Positions 1-7,874 of a stretch of DNA of 43,386 bases are shown here, piece after piece. The notes beneath the pieces were generated by a model. That model was not told where the DNA came from and made no database searches. It saw only the letters and a list, made by a program, of their open reading frames with translations. The position numbers were made by a program, and so were the translations under genes. Source of the DNA: Clostridium sp. Cult2 (GTDB lineage: Bacteria; Bacillota; Clostridia; Tissierellales; Tepidimicrobiaceae); contig NZ_PPXX01000110.1 in NCBI RefSeq assembly GCF_021655075.1, positions 1 to 43,386 on the forward strand, written 5' to 3'. The number at the start of each line of letters is the position of its first letter. The first letter of the stretch is position 1.

Positions 1-696
1 GCTATTATCAGGATTTAGCATATCGTGAAGTAGTTTAAGTCTTTCAAGACCTACTAAGGTTTCAGCCCTTACCCCCATACTTTTTAAATTTGATAGGACG
101 TCTATTTCTATCCTCTCAAGAACAGGTTTAGCTTGGTCATAGCTTTCTGATTTTGTATTAACAACAATATACTTTGATTTTCTAAGACCATTATTACCCT
201 TTGAAAGCTGGTCCTTAAGCATTCCCCTAAATTCCTTTCTTATCTCATCAAAATCATCTCCCTTATCTGGTATTGTAATTGCATTTTCCATTTCCTTAAT
301 TCTTCCTACCTGGTTAACAAAGCTTAATTGAAGCTCTGTTGTCGAATCAAAGGAATTTAAAAAGCCTGCAAATTGATTAAAGATAAGATCCCTATCTTCT
401 TCAAGTGCAAGCTGATAATTTATATCCTCATATTTTATAACTTTATTGTATTTTCCTTCACCGATATAACAAATTCCATTCCTATACATCTTTTTATAGG
501 GAATGGTATCTTCTATGGTATATCTTTTCTTTTCCTTCTTTAAGAAATCAAGGATTGAAGAGCTTTTCTTCTGACTGGACTTAAGATTTCTCGTTTCCTT
601 AGCTACTTTTTTTAGCTCTTTTTCCTTTTTTTGAAGCCTTTCTTCCTGTCTTTTTCTTTTTTCTAAATTTCTTTGCTGAATTTGATTTTTTCCCAT
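1..696 (-). CDS. virB4: VirB4/TraE-type conjugation ATPase, N-terminal part (runs off left edge)
   Basis: The reading frame is open from an ATG at 694-696 (preceded by AGGAGGAG) to the window edge, giving 232 residues without a stop. The protein starts with a Lys/Glu-rich coiled segment (about residues 1-50), followed by the IEDTIPYKKMYRNGICYIGEG region typical of the N-terminal domain of Gram-positive VirB4 proteins. The Walker motifs would lie beyond the edge and are not seen. VirB4 is the ATPase that powers assembly and substrate transfer of type IV secretion channels at the inner face of the membrane. The gene follows prgI, as in Tn1549/CTn-type elements, and overlaps it by 98 bases in another frame. 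Family assignment rests on this partial sequence and the gene order. Confidence 0.85.
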   Translation of the reverse strand, partial: MGKNQIQQRNLEKRKRQEERLQKKEKELKKVAKETRNLKSSQKKSSSILDFLKKEKKRYTIEDTIPYKKMYRNGICYIGEGKYNKVIKYEDINYQLALEEDRDLIFNQFAGFLNSFDSTTELQLSFVNQVGRIKEMENAITIPDKGDDFDEIRKEFRGMLKDQLSKGNNGLRKSKYIVVNTKSESYDQAKPVLERIEIDVLSNLKSMGVRAETLVGLERLKLLHDMLNPDNS

Positions 697-1027
697 TTAT
701 TCTTTGCTCCTCCTTCCTCATTTCTATAAACTTCTCCTTACTAACCCTAACCTTAGGTTGGTGTCTTTCATGTAGATATATATATTTTAGGTATTTCTCA
801 CATGTAAGACCATCCTTCTCATAAAAGACTACAAAGAAATTAGGGATAGTTAGTATAATCATTAAAAATACAGCTAGGTCATTACCAAGAATATTTCTTG
901 TTTTTAGATATGTTGGAATACCAATAATACCTGCTACTCCAAACCCTATGAGCTGCCTTCTAGTCAGATTAAAAGCTACTTTTGTTTTAACATTGGTTAA
1001 ATCTTTGGGTATCTGAACATAAGCCAA
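599..1027 (-). CDS. prgI: PrgI family conjugation membrane protein
   Basis: This 142-residue protein has the PrgI pattern: a short N-terminus (YVQIPKDLT), a Lys/Arg turn, then two hydrophobic helices at about residues 25-43 and 48-68, followed by a charged cytoplasmic tail. The start is a TTG at 1025-1027 with GAGGTG seven bases upstream; no in-frame ATG competes. PrgI proteins are inner-membrane parts of Gram-positive type IV secretion systems and are nearly always encoded next to VirB4, as here. The last 30 or so residues are extremely Lys/Arg/Ser-rich and are read from the same DNA as the start of virB4 in a different frame, a 98-base overlap that is long for bacteria. Confidence 0.88.
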   Translation of the reverse strand: MAYVQIPKDLTNVKTKVAFNLTRRQLIGFGVAGIIGIPTYLKTRNILGNDLAVFLMIILTIPNFFVVFYEKDGLTCEKYLKYIYLHERHQPKVRVSKEKFIEMRKEEQRINGKKSNSAKKFRKKKKTGRKASKKGKRAKKSS

Positions 1028-1058
1028 TCTTTATCACCTCACTACTTCCTTAGCTTTT

Positions 1059-1463
1059 TTATTCTTCTTCATTTTCACCTGTGCTATCTTCTAATTCATC
1101 GGGGTTATTACTTAGTATTATTGAATCTTTACTTGCACCCTTTTTATTTTTCTTAAGCCTATTAAGTTCTTCAAGGTGGCTATAGATGGTCGCAATTTCA
1201 TCTTCAATTTCGTAAAATCTTTCATCAAAGTCTTCATAATCCCCTATTCTCATTTTTATTAAGCTATTATGTGCCTTGGCAATTTCCTTCATAGACCTAT
1301 TTAAACTCCAGGTTTTTTCTTCAAGGTCTTCTAAAAAATCTTCTGTATTATTAAGTCTTTCAGTAAGCACACCTAACTTCTTTCTATTTATAATTTCAGA
1401 AGCTAGAATACCTGCTCCTGTAAGTGCCAAACTTATTATTAATTTTTTCTTTTTTATTTCCAA
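1059..1463 (-). CDS. small membrane-anchored coiled-coil protein of the conjugation operon
   Basis: The 134-residue product starts with KKKK, has one hydrophobic helix at about residues 8-25, then a long charged coiled coil and a very acidic end (SDE-rich, ending EEE). I chose the TTG at 1461-1463 because GGAGGAGG lies just upstream; a longer frame reaching 1709 would read through the neighbouring channel gene in the wrong frame and gives Cys/Trp-rich nonsense. Its position between the VirB6/TrbL-like gene and prgI suggests an accessory part of the transfer channel. I do not recognise a named family, and the role is inferred from context only. Confidence 0.7.
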   Translation of the reverse strand: MEIKKKKLIISLALTGAGILASEIINRKKLGVLTERLNNTEDFLEDLEEKTWSLNRSMKEIAKAHNSLIKMRIGDYEDFDERFYEIEDEIATIYSHLEELNRLKKNKKGASKDSIILSNNPDELEDSTGENEEE

Positions 1464-1483
1464 ATCTTTTCCTCCTCCATATT

Positions 1484-2353
1484 TTAATGAGCATTCATTA
1501 TGCTCTTTGCAATTGTTCCACTCTTTAGCATCATAATTCCAAGAAGTACCGTATATCCAAGAACTCCGAATATGCTGGTATGAATATCTGTGGTTACATG
1601 AATTGTCTTTACAAGCACCGCATATATTCCAAGGCATATCATTAAGAGCAATCCCTGAAGCCCAAGTGCAAATAATCCCTTGATATAATTTGTTCCAATC
1701 TGACCCCATTCTTTATTTCCCATAGTTGCAAATGGAATTGCTGATACTGAGCTATATAAGCAAATTTCAATCATTCTTCCGTAAGTTATTACAGTAACTA
1801 TGATTGATACCACCTGGATTGAAAGCTTCACAAGTGAAGTATCCATAGCTATCAGTATCAGATTCCATAAACTCTCATCCTTTAGATGTTCTACCATTGC
1901 GGCCACATCCATAGCATCAAGGGATGCACTTGTATTTATCACTCCCGCCGCCTTAGATACTAAATTCTGCGATACATCAAATACTGCCATCGAGAAGGTG
2001 AAAGCATTACTTACAAACCATACTGCTATCCACATCTTGATAATGTATTTAAAGAAATCAAATGTATCTGTATCAGAGTGCATATTGTTTTTCTCCATGA
2101 CCATGTTTATAAGTTCTATGCACAAGACGGCGGTTATGATAATTCCCGCTATGGGAATAACTACAGTGTCGTTAATATTCTTTACAAAGCTAAATACTTC
2201 TGCATTCCAGCCACTTGGTGTTTTTCCGACTTCTGTAGCTACAAGACTTACATTCTCATTTATATCTAAGAACATTGCTTCAAGGTTTGCTTGGATAATT
2301 CCGATAAAAATCTCCTGAAAAAATTCAGTTATCTTGTCGAAAAGTCCAAACAT
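1484..2353 (-). CDS. VirB6/TrbL-like integral membrane channel protein
   Basis: The 289-residue protein has an amphipathic N-terminus (FGLFDKITEFFQEIFIG), a periplasmic-like stretch with KTPSGWN, and then about six hydrophobic helices between residues 60 and 285. It fits the VirB6/TrbL-like proteins (CD0411 type) of Tn1549/CTn elements, which form the membrane core of the conjugation channel. It follows the Maff2 gene by about 18 bases in the same operon, and the downstream coiled-coil gene begins about 20 bases after its stop. The start ATG has AAGAGGTAG upstream. Family-level assignment is good; the exact subfamily is not certain. Confidence 0.82.
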   Translation of the reverse strand: MFGLFDKITEFFQEIFIGIIQANLEAMFLDINENVSLVATEVGKTPSGWNAEVFSFVKNINDTVVIPIAGIIITAVLCIELINMVMEKNNMHSDTDTFDFFKYIIKMWIAVWFVSNAFTFSMAVFDVSQNLVSKAAGVINTSASLDAMDVAAMVEHLKDESLWNLILIAMDTSLVKLSIQVVSIIVTVITYGRMIEICLYSSVSAIPFATMGNKEWGQIGTNYIKGLFALGLQGLLLMICLGIYAVLVKTIHVTTDIHTSIFGVLGYTVLLGIMMLKSGTIAKSIMNAH

Positions 2354-2371
2354 ATTTTATCTACCTCTTTC

Positions 2372-2587
2372 TTAATTAAGTGTATTTGCAAGTAATGGTA
2401 TAAGCTTCATTCCAATAAGAACAATACCTCCACCTGCCATTAGTTGCTTGATTCCTTGTGACTTTGCTCCAGGATTATCATTTCCATAGCCCTCCATAAG
2501 GTTAATTACTCCCCATGCCCCTAAACCTGCACCAATTGCTGTAACTAAAGTTTGTAATACTGATATTCCCTCTGTAAAAAATGCCAT
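2372..2587 (-). CDS. Maff2-family small membrane protein
   Basis: A 71-residue hydrophobic protein starting MAFFTEGISVLQTLVTAIG, with two membrane helices separated by a polar loop (about GYGNDNPGAKSQGIKQLMAGG). This layout matches Maff2-family proteins, found between SSB/VirD4 and TrbL-like genes in clostridial conjugative elements and often compared with pilin-like VirB2 subunits. I chose the ATG at 2585-2587, with AGGAGGAAAAAT directly upstream, rather than a start 30 bases earlier that would overlap the SSB gene. The function as a VirB2-like subunit is inference. Confidence 0.82.
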   Translation of the reverse strand: MAFFTEGISVLQTLVTAIGAGLGAWGVINLMEGYGNDNPGAKSQGIKQLMAGGGIVLIGMKLIPLLANTLN

Positions 2588-2588
2588 A

Positions 2589-2909
2589 TTATTTTTCCTC
2601 CTTATTTTCTTTTTCAATTTTATTCATATGCTTTACTATAAAATTCTTATATAGCTTGTCATTGTTTCTTCTTTCTTTGATATAACCAAAGACATGGACA
2701 AGATCCCCTGGCTTTAGTTCCTTTGCTACTTCTGACCATTCCCCATAAGCTGCACAATTTGTATAGTACCTTTTACCCTTCCTTTTTTCTACAAGGGAAA
2801 AGTTTGTTACATTTATGGTTTCGCCATCCCAGTCAAAAGAAGCTGTTTTTACCTCTCCCACTACATTAGCTGTTACATTTTTCATATCTCTTTCTTTTAA
2901 ATCTGCCAT
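2589..2909 (-). CDS. ssb: single-strand DNA-binding (OB-fold) protein
   Basis: The 106-residue protein carries SSB-like features: a strand pattern of VTANVVGEVKTASF, then NVTNFSLVEKRKGKRYYTNCAAYGEWSEVAKELKPGD (quoted piecewise: KGKRYYTNCAAYGEW and AKELKPGDLVHVFG), the usual SSB run in which a Trp/Tyr-rich strand is followed by LKKGDxVxVxG. It is shorter than housekeeping SSB and lacks the acidic C-terminal tip; it ends KEENKEEK-like instead. It probably protects transferred single-stranded DNA during conjugation or rolling-circle-like replication. It is separated from virD4 by a small leader ORF and a terminator, and its stop overlaps the ribosome-binding region of the Maff2 gene. Confidence 0.75.
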   Translation of the reverse strand: MADLKERDMKNVTANVVGEVKTASFDWDGETINVTNFSLVEKRKGKRYYTNCAAYGEWSEVAKELKPGDLVHVFGYIKERRNNDKLYKNFIVKHMNKIEKENKEEK

Positions 2910-2943
2910 ATTCTAATCCTTGCCTCCTAATTTTCCTTTTTGA

Positions 2944-2983
2944 AATAAAAAAAGCGACTGGACTTGCTTCTTATCCAATCGCT
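2944..2983 (-). terminator. intrinsic terminator/attenuator between virD4 and ssb
   Basis: On the minus strand AGCGATTGGA (2983-2974) pairs with TCCAGTCGCT (2962-2953), one wobble, followed by a run of Ts (plus-strand A run 2944-2952). It lies inside the conjugation operon, so it should reduce downstream expression unless transcription is antiterminated. The stop codon of a 21-codon leader ORF overlaps its first arm. Confidence 0.75.
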
Positions 2984-3047
2984 ATAAATTAAATTTATTA
3001 ACTTGATTGCCTTCTTTTATTGAAGGACTTCTCACCTTAACTTCCAT
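2982..3047 (-). CDS. 21-residue leader peptide ORF before the terminator
   Basis: An ATG at 3045-3047, with GTAGGTGAG upstream that overlaps the virD4 stop, opens a 21-residue frame (MEVKVRSPSIKEG then NQVNKFNL). The TAG stop at 2982-2984 falls on the first arm of the terminator hairpin. A ribosome finishing this peptide would cover that arm, which is the arrangement of a translation-coupled attenuator. No homolog is recognised and translation is not proven. Confidence 0.4.
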   Translation of the reverse strand: MEVKVRSPSIKEGNQVNKFNL

Positions 3048-3055
3048 ATTCTCAC

Positions 3056-4843
3056 CTACAATCTTGTTATTATTGACTCCTTATTGAGCTTTGCCTTACC
3101 CTGCCTTTTCATATATTCTTCAACATCAAAGAAGTTCCTATCATCATAATCTTCTAGGAACTTATAATTTTTATGTTTTGTAATATCAAATTTTTCTGAT
3201 AGGAAAGGTCTTACACCTCTTAGTTGCATAATGCACTTGCTTCCATCCATTACAAAAAGCTCATCCTTGGTCATAAGCTCCTTACCAGTCTTCTGATAGT
3301 TAAGCCCAAAGGACTTCTGATTACTCCTTGTTTCTGATGTGTTAAATAGGTCTATAGTTTCCTTGCCTAATGTTTCTGAAATCTCTTTTAAAGTACCATT
3401 CTCCTTTCCTCCTAAGAATAAGGTTGTATCACAGTTTCCTATTATAGTATCTGCATTATCCTTGTAAATTGCCTTTAGTTGTGATTGTGCCTGTAATACA
3501 ATACAGGCACTTATTTCTCTTGAACGTATTGTAGCTATAAGTTTTTCAAATTTAGGAATCAAGCCTATATTTGCAAACTCATCTAGAAGACATCTAACAT
3601 GAATTGGTAACCTTCCCCCATATACATCATCAGCCTTATCGCAGAGCAAGTTAAACATCTGGGAATACATGAGTGATACAACAAAGTTAAAGGTATCATC
3701 TGTATCTGAAATTATAACGAATAGGGCAGTCTTTCTATCTCCTAGGCTATCTAGTTCCATTTCATCTTCACTCATTAAATCCTTAAGTTCTTTAATGTCA
3801 AAAGGGGCTAACCTTGCACCACAGGATATTAAAATAGATTTTGCAGTTTTTCCAGCTGCCAACTTATATTTGCGATATTGCTTAAGAGCAAAATGATCTG
3901 AATCCTTTTCTTCTAAGGCATCAAACATATAATCTACTGCGTTTTTAAAGTTTTCATCTTCCTCTCTAACTTCACTAGCATCTATCATTGCTAGTAGAGT
4001 AGTAAAATTTTGTTCCTCTTTTGGTGTTTCATAAAATATATAGCCAATAAGGGCTGTATAATAAAGCCTTTCAGCTTTTACCCAAAAATCTTCTCCTGCC
4101 TTTTCTCCCTCTCCTTTAGTGTTAGCTATAATAGTCTGAACCAATTTTAGAATATCTTTTTCACTTCTAAGGTAGGCAAAGGGATTATATTTCATGCTTT
4201 TTTTAAAATTAATTGTATTTAATGTTTTTATCCTATAACCACTCACTTCTAACATCTTGCCACACTCATGAAGTAGACTTCCTTTAGGATCAGTTACTAC
4301 ATAGCTTGAATGTAATTGCATTAAATTAGGTTTTACAAAGAATCTTGTTTTTCCAGAGCCTGAACCTCCAATTACAAGTACATTTTTATTTCTTGCATAT
4401 TTGGGATTTTTAGGTCTACTATTCATAGTAATTCTTTCAGTTTGAGTAAGAAGAAGGTTGTTCCTAAAATCATCATCCATGTATGGAGCAATATCTTTCG
4501 CATTACCCCATCTTGCAGATCCATATTCCTCTCCTTGTCTAAACTTCTTTGCATTTTTACTTTTACCATAAATAATAAGTTTGACTATTCCAGCTAAGAC
4601 AAGACCTGCCAGTAAGTCTCTTGGATAGAAGCTTGGAACAAGGCTCATTGTTTCCAACTCCATGACTCCTTGGAATATACGATCAATTACATCACCCCCT
4701 ACATATGAATTTACATGGTGAGAAAAAATATCTCCTAAATAGAAAAATGCAAGATAGGGTATGTTTCTTTTAATAAAAGCCCTCTTATCTTGCACATGAA
4801 ATATATCCTTTATATCTTTTTTAATTTCTTTTATTACATTCAA
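3056..4843 (-). CDS. virD4: VirD4/TraG type IV coupling protein
   Basis: A protein of about 595 residues with two N-terminal hydrophobic stretches (about 25-45 and 70-90), then EYGSARWGNAKDIAPY, the Walker A region VIGGSGSGKTRFFVKP, VTDPKGSLL, and the Walker B-type LLDEFANIGLIPKFEKLI with IATIRSREISACIVLQAQSQL. These are hallmarks of TraG/VirD4 coupling proteins, the hexameric membrane ATPases that bring the relaxase-DNA complex to the channel. The start is uncertain: a GTG at 4850-4852 sits directly on the Shine-Dalgarno, so I prefer the TTG at 4841-4843 with GGGAGG eight bases upstream. It lies downstream of PcfB and RepA as in Tn1549-type elements, with several replication genes in between. 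Confidence 0.93.
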   Translation of the reverse strand: MNVIKEIKKDIKDIFHVQDKRAFIKRNIPYLAFFYLGDIFSHHVNSYVGGDVIDRIFQGVMELETMSLVPSFYPRDLLAGLVLAGIVKLIIYGKSKNAKKFRQGEEYGSARWGNAKDIAPYMDDDFRNNLLLTQTERITMNSRPKNPKYARNKNVLVIGGSGSGKTRFFVKPNLMQLHSSYVVTDPKGSLLHECGKMLEVSGYRIKTLNTINFKKSMKYNPFAYLRSEKDILKLVQTIIANTKGEGEKAGEDFWVKAERLYYTALIGYIFYETPKEEQNFTTLLAMIDASEVREEDENFKNAVDYMFDALEEKDSDHFALKQYRKYKLAAGKTAKSILISCGARLAPFDIKELKDLMSEDEMELDSLGDRKTALFVIISDTDDTFNFVVSLMYSQMFNLLCDKADDVYGGRLPIHVRCLLDEFANIGLIPKFEKLIATIRSREISACIVLQAQSQLKAIYKDNADTIIGNCDTTLFLGGKENGTLKEISETLGKETIDLFNTSETRSNQKSFGLNYQKTGKELMTKDELFVMDGSKCIMQLRGVRPFLSEKFDITKHKNYKFLEDYDDRNFFDVEEYMKRQGKAKLNKESIITRL

Positions 4844-4872
4844 AGCCTTCACCTCCCTAAGTTTGGAGATTT

Positions 4873-5409
4873 TTATCTTTCCTCACCTAATTCTTTTTTC
4901 TTATCGCCCTTCTTTCCTGGATAATTTCTATCTACCTTTTCTCTACATTGATTAAGAAGTTCAATAGTTGATTTCTTTTTCCTACCTAACTGCTTTTCTG
5001 AAAACTTTACTGGCTTTCCCCTAAGTATAAAATCAGATATGTTAAGGAAATTCCAATCTTCATCCCTTGGTATAATTTTAAAGATGGAATTAATAAAATG
5101 ATCTTTTCCAGCCAACTTATAGGACTGTCCATAAACTGATAAGTTTAAAAATCCTTCATCATCAAGAAGAATATCTACTCCATTTTTAAAATCTGCATAT
5201 TCTATCAGTTCATATATATCCCATAAATTTGTATCCATAACCTGGATTTCTTTATCTTTATGGGCTAGATCTATATATTTCTGGAGCACTACACAGTCAT
5301 AATCTTCTAGTTCCATAAGCCTTTCCATTAGTTCATCTATTTCTTCACTATGTTTATTAAATTCAAATTCATTACAATCAATACAACTTTTCTCATTTAA
5401 CATTAACAT
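4873..5409 (-). CDS. hypothetical acidic protein of the conjugation operon
   Basis: A 178-residue protein with a Cys-x2-Cys pair near the N-terminus (SCIDCNEFEF), an acidic helical middle (EEIDELMERLMELEDYD) and a strongly basic C-terminal tail (GRKKKSTIELL, KGDKKKELGEER). I do not recognise a family. The ATG is preceded by GGGAGG nine bases upstream, and it lies 30 bases before virD4 and 18 after the antirepressor gene, so it is co-transcribed with them. A role as DNA-processing accessory or adaptor to VirD4 would be guesswork. Confidence 0.7.
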   Translation of the reverse strand: MLMLNEKSCIDCNEFEFNKHSEEIDELMERLMELEDYDCVVLQKYIDLAHKDKEIQVMDTNLWDIYELIEYADFKNGVDILLDDEGFLNLSVYGQSYKLAGKDHFINSIFKIIPRDEDWNFLNISDFILRGKPVKFSEKQLGRKKKSTIELLNQCREKVDRNYPGKKGDKKKELGEER

Positions 5410-5426
5410 CTAAAGTTGCCTCCCTT

Positions 5427-6149
5427 CTAGATTTCTCCCATTTCTTTAAATAAGGAGTAGAAATAAGCTCTTCCCTCAGGTCTAACTACTGTATAAACTC
5501 CAGGTTGTCCATTGTACTTATTGATATAATCCTTAAGTTTAAAGTAAGTAGCTGAAGTTGAGTAAAATCTAAGTTTTCCCCTCTGGTTCCTATAAAGATA
5601 TCCTCCATCTATAAGGATATTTATAAATCTATTTTGTGGAACACCTAGCTCTTTTGCTGTGTCCCTAAGACAAATGCAATCTCCTAAAGAAATAAATCTG
5701 TCAAAGAATTCTCCTTTAGGAATAAGACCCTCCAATTCTTTTGTCCTTGCTTCTATTTGTCTTAGGGCTACAAGATAACCCCTTGCAAGTAGTTCTTGGT
5801 CATTCATTTCTTCTTGCCCATCAAAATATCCACCATATTTCCTAATTGAAGGTAGAACCTCACTTGTTACCCAATATTTAAATCTCATGGCATCCTCAAG
5901 TTTACTTCCAAATATAAGTGCATACATTCCAGACTCATTTATTACTACTAAATTCCTTCCTTGACCTGATACGGTAAAACACCGTTTCAGCTTATCTTCT
6001 TCATATACATGGCTTGCAATGGCATCACTAGGCCTTTTATACCCTAACGCCTGGGCTATATCCATTCCTACAAACCATGGTTCATTATCTATTAGCATTG
6101 TTCTAACCTGTCCAAACTCTGGATTTTTAAATATCTTTATTTTATTCAT
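5427..6149 (-). CDS. phage antirepressor-like protein (BRO N-terminal plus KilAC/ANT C-terminal domain)
   Basis: The N-terminal half has the BRO-N pattern: FGQVRTMLIDNEPWFVG, DIAQALGYKRPSDAI, VINESGMYALIFGSK and FKYWVTSEVLPSIRKYGGY. The C-terminal half (about residues 120-240) fits the ANT/KilAC domain: LRDTAKELGVPQNRFINILI and GYLYRNQRGKLRFYS. Such proteins bind DNA or repressors and are common in phages and some integrative elements. The ATG at 6147-6149 is ten bases from AGGTGG; a TTG further up is too close to it. It overlaps the DnaC-like gene stop by eight bases, so the two are translationally coupled. It could relieve repression of transfer or replication, which is inference. Confidence 0.85.
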   Translation of the reverse strand: MNKIKIFKNPEFGQVRTMLIDNEPWFVGMDIAQALGYKRPSDAIASHVYEEDKLKRCFTVSGQGRNLVVINESGMYALIFGSKLEDAMRFKYWVTSEVLPSIRKYGGYFDGQEEMNDQELLARGYLVALRQIEARTKELEGLIPKGEFFDRFISLGDCICLRDTAKELGVPQNRFINILIDGGYLYRNQRGKLRFYSTSATYFKLKDYINKYNGQPGVYTVVRPEGRAYFYSLFKEMGEI

Positions 6150-7008
6150 TTCTTTCAACCCACCTTTCTCCTAAAAGTAAACCTCTAGTTTCTCTTAACT
6201 TCCTTTTTCCTAACTCAGTTCTGAGGTCTTTTCCTGCAATCTTAACAGGAATACACATCTCTCTAATTCTTGAATATATCCTCTCTTTATCAATATCATT
6301 ACTTCCATTCATAATTACAGCTAGGGGAATATTTGTTGAAATGATTGTTGGTTTCTTTGATTCATACCTAGTGTTTATAATCTGATAAACCATTTCATTT
6401 ACATATTCTGTATTTCTTTCAATCCCAAAGTCATCGAGAATAAGAAGTGATACGCTTGATAATTTTCTGTAATAATCATTCTTGTCAATATCAAATCCAC
6501 CCTTCTCAATATCATTTATTATCTGTGGAATATTTCTCATCTTAACTCTTATTTGGTAGTCCTCTATAATTTTGTTTGCTATACAAGCTGCTAGGTAGGT
6601 CTTTCCTGTTCCTACATTTCCATGAAATATAAGTCCATTATTTTCCTTGGATAGCTCTTTAAAGTTCTTAACAAAATTCCTTGCTATAATTACTTCCTGT
6701 CTATCAGGAGCTATAAGCTTATCAAAAGTACAACTATTAAGATTTCTACTTGTTAGAAAGCACTCTTCTTTAAATCTTCTAATATGGTCCGCTTCTTCTT
6801 TTACCTTCCTTAAGCTTTCCTCTTCCCTATCGCATTTACATTGCCTACGAAATAGTATCTTTTTATTTCCTAAGTAATTAAGTGGATCTGAGTCTATCCT
6901 CTCTTCACATTCTCTACAGTAAACATGACCATCTTTCTCAAATGCCTTATCTAGATTAAAAGGAAACTGTACTCCATCAATTTCTATAGTTTTTATTTTA
7001 TCTTCCAT
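6142..7008 (-). CDS. DnaC/IstB-like ATP-binding helicase loader
   Basis: A 288-residue AAA+ protein with an N-terminal zinc-binding-like segment (CRECEERID and RQCKCDREE), Walker A GNVGTGKTYLAACIANKI at about residues 130-147, Walker B LLILDDFGIER, sensor-type PTIISTNIPL and a terminal arginine pattern YSRIREMCIPVKIAG. DnaC-family proteins load the replicative helicase on single-stranded DNA. It follows repA by 14 bases, so it most likely works with that initiator to start replication of the element. The Cys-rich N-terminus is typical of the phage and element versions of this family. Confidence 0.9.
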   Translation of the reverse strand: MEDKIKTIEIDGVQFPFNLDKAFEKDGHVYCRECEERIDSDPLNYLGNKKILFRRQCKCDREEESLRKVKEEADHIRRFKEECFLTSRNLNSCTFDKLIAPDRQEVIIARNFVKNFKELSKENNGLIFHGNVGTGKTYLAACIANKIIEDYQIRVKMRNIPQIINDIEKGGFDIDKNDYYRKLSSVSLLILDDFGIERNTEYVNEMVYQIINTRYESKKPTIISTNIPLAVIMNGSNDIDKERIYSRIREMCIPVKIAGKDLRTELGKRKLRETRGLLLGERWVERNE

Positions 7009-7022
7009 TTTCTCTACCTCTC

Positions 7023-7814
7023 TTAATTATTTAAGTTCCACTCGCTTTCATAATCTGAAGGATCTCCTGTATAAGCTTTTTCACCCTTAAGCTTTCCTTC
7101 TTTTTTATCTTTTAAGTACCAGCTCATAATAGTTGAAGCATGGTCTTTATATATCTTTCCTGTACTTTGCATATAGGCTGATAATCTTTCTATATAATCA
7201 TTTAAGTTAGGTATCTTTTCTTCTAATAGCCTTTCATCTTCATCAGAAATAATTACATTTAAGAAGGTTCCTTTTTTATGGTTTTCACTAAAATCAATAT
7301 AATTATTATCAATCTTATTATTCTCTATATAGTTAGGTTGTCTTTTTGACAAGTCTTGACTTATCTTTTTCGCCATTCTTGAATTGTCAAAATCACTATT
7401 CTTGAATTGTCCTTTTGACAAGTCTTGATTTTCCCTTTTGACAGGTCTAAACTGTTCATTTCTAAAAACACTCATAAAATCTTTAACATAAATTTTAGTC
7501 GGATTTCCTTGTCCAGCTCTTTTCTTTTTTATAAGGCCAATCTCTTCAAGATCCTTTATAAGCTTTACTGCTTTTTTTGTTCCACAAGCTAGTTGTCTAG
7601 CTGTTTCTTCTACAGTAAAGTAGATATAAACCCTTCCACTTTCATCTATCCAGTTATTCTTATAAGACAAAGTACTCCTTGATAAATACATGGAATAAAG
7701 CACCTTTGCGTCTATTGATAACCCCTTAAATTTGTCATCTTCTATAAGAACTATAGGTAAACGGATAAATCTAAAACTTTCAGCATCTCTTCCATAAAAA
7801 TAGTCAAAATCCAT
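7023..7814 (-). CDS. repA: RepA_N-type replication initiator
   Basis: A 263-residue protein beginning with the RepA_N pattern: FRFIRLPIVLIEDDKFKGLS, DAKVLYSMYLSRSTLS and the winged-helix part FTVEETARQLACGTKKAVK with LIKDLEEIGLIKKKRAGQG. The second half is a polar linker followed by a C-terminal helical domain (IPNLNDYIERLSAYMQ...IMSWYLKDKKEG), as in RepA proteins with a DUF6017-like end. These initiators are found in low-GC Gram-positive plasmids and in Tn1549-like elements that replicate transiently. The ATG follows AAGAGGTGA and lies five bases after the stop of a 17-codon ORF that spans a terminator. Confidence 0.88.
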   Translation of the reverse strand: MDFDYFYGRDAESFRFIRLPIVLIEDDKFKGLSIDAKVLYSMYLSRSTLSYKNNWIDESGRVYIYFTVEETARQLACGTKKAVKLIKDLEEIGLIKKKRAGQGNPTKIYVKDFMSVFRNEQFRPVKRENQDLSKGQFKNSDFDNSRMAKKISQDLSKRQPNYIENNKIDNNYIDFSENHKKGTFLNVIISDEDERLLEEKIPNLNDYIERLSAYMQSTGKIYKDHASTIMSWYLKDKKEGKLKGEKAYTGDPSDYESEWNLNN

Positions 7815-7819
7815 TCACT

Positions 7820-7873
7820 TCACCTCTTCTCAATAAAAAAGACACCTAAGATTTCTCTTAAATGCCTACTCAT
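7820..7873 (-). CDS. 17-residue ORF spanning the repA-upstream terminator
   Basis: An ATG at 7871-7873, one base after the pcfB stop, opens a short frame (MSRHLREILGVFFIEKR) whose TGA at 7820-7822 lies five bases before the repA start. The whole terminator hairpin at 7840-7867 is inside it, and its tail contains the repA ribosome-binding site. Translation of it would melt the hairpin and deliver ribosomes to repA. No family is recognised; it may instead be a chance frame. Confidence 0.35.
   Translation of the reverse strand: MSRHLREILGVFFIEKR
7832..7867 (-). terminator. intrinsic terminator/attenuator between pcfB and repA
   Basis: On the minus strand AGGCATTTAAGA (7867-7856) pairs with TCTTAGGTGTCT (7851-7840) using three G-U wobbles and a four-base loop, followed by six Ts. 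It sits between two genes of the same operon. Confidence 0.65.
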
Positions 7874-7874
7874 T

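Noticed and set aside
1464-1709. N-terminal extension of the small coiled-coil protein up to 1709
   Set aside because: This part overlaps the VirB6/TrbL-like gene in another frame and gives Cys/Trp-rich sequence; a TTG with GGAGGAGG at 1463 explains the real start.
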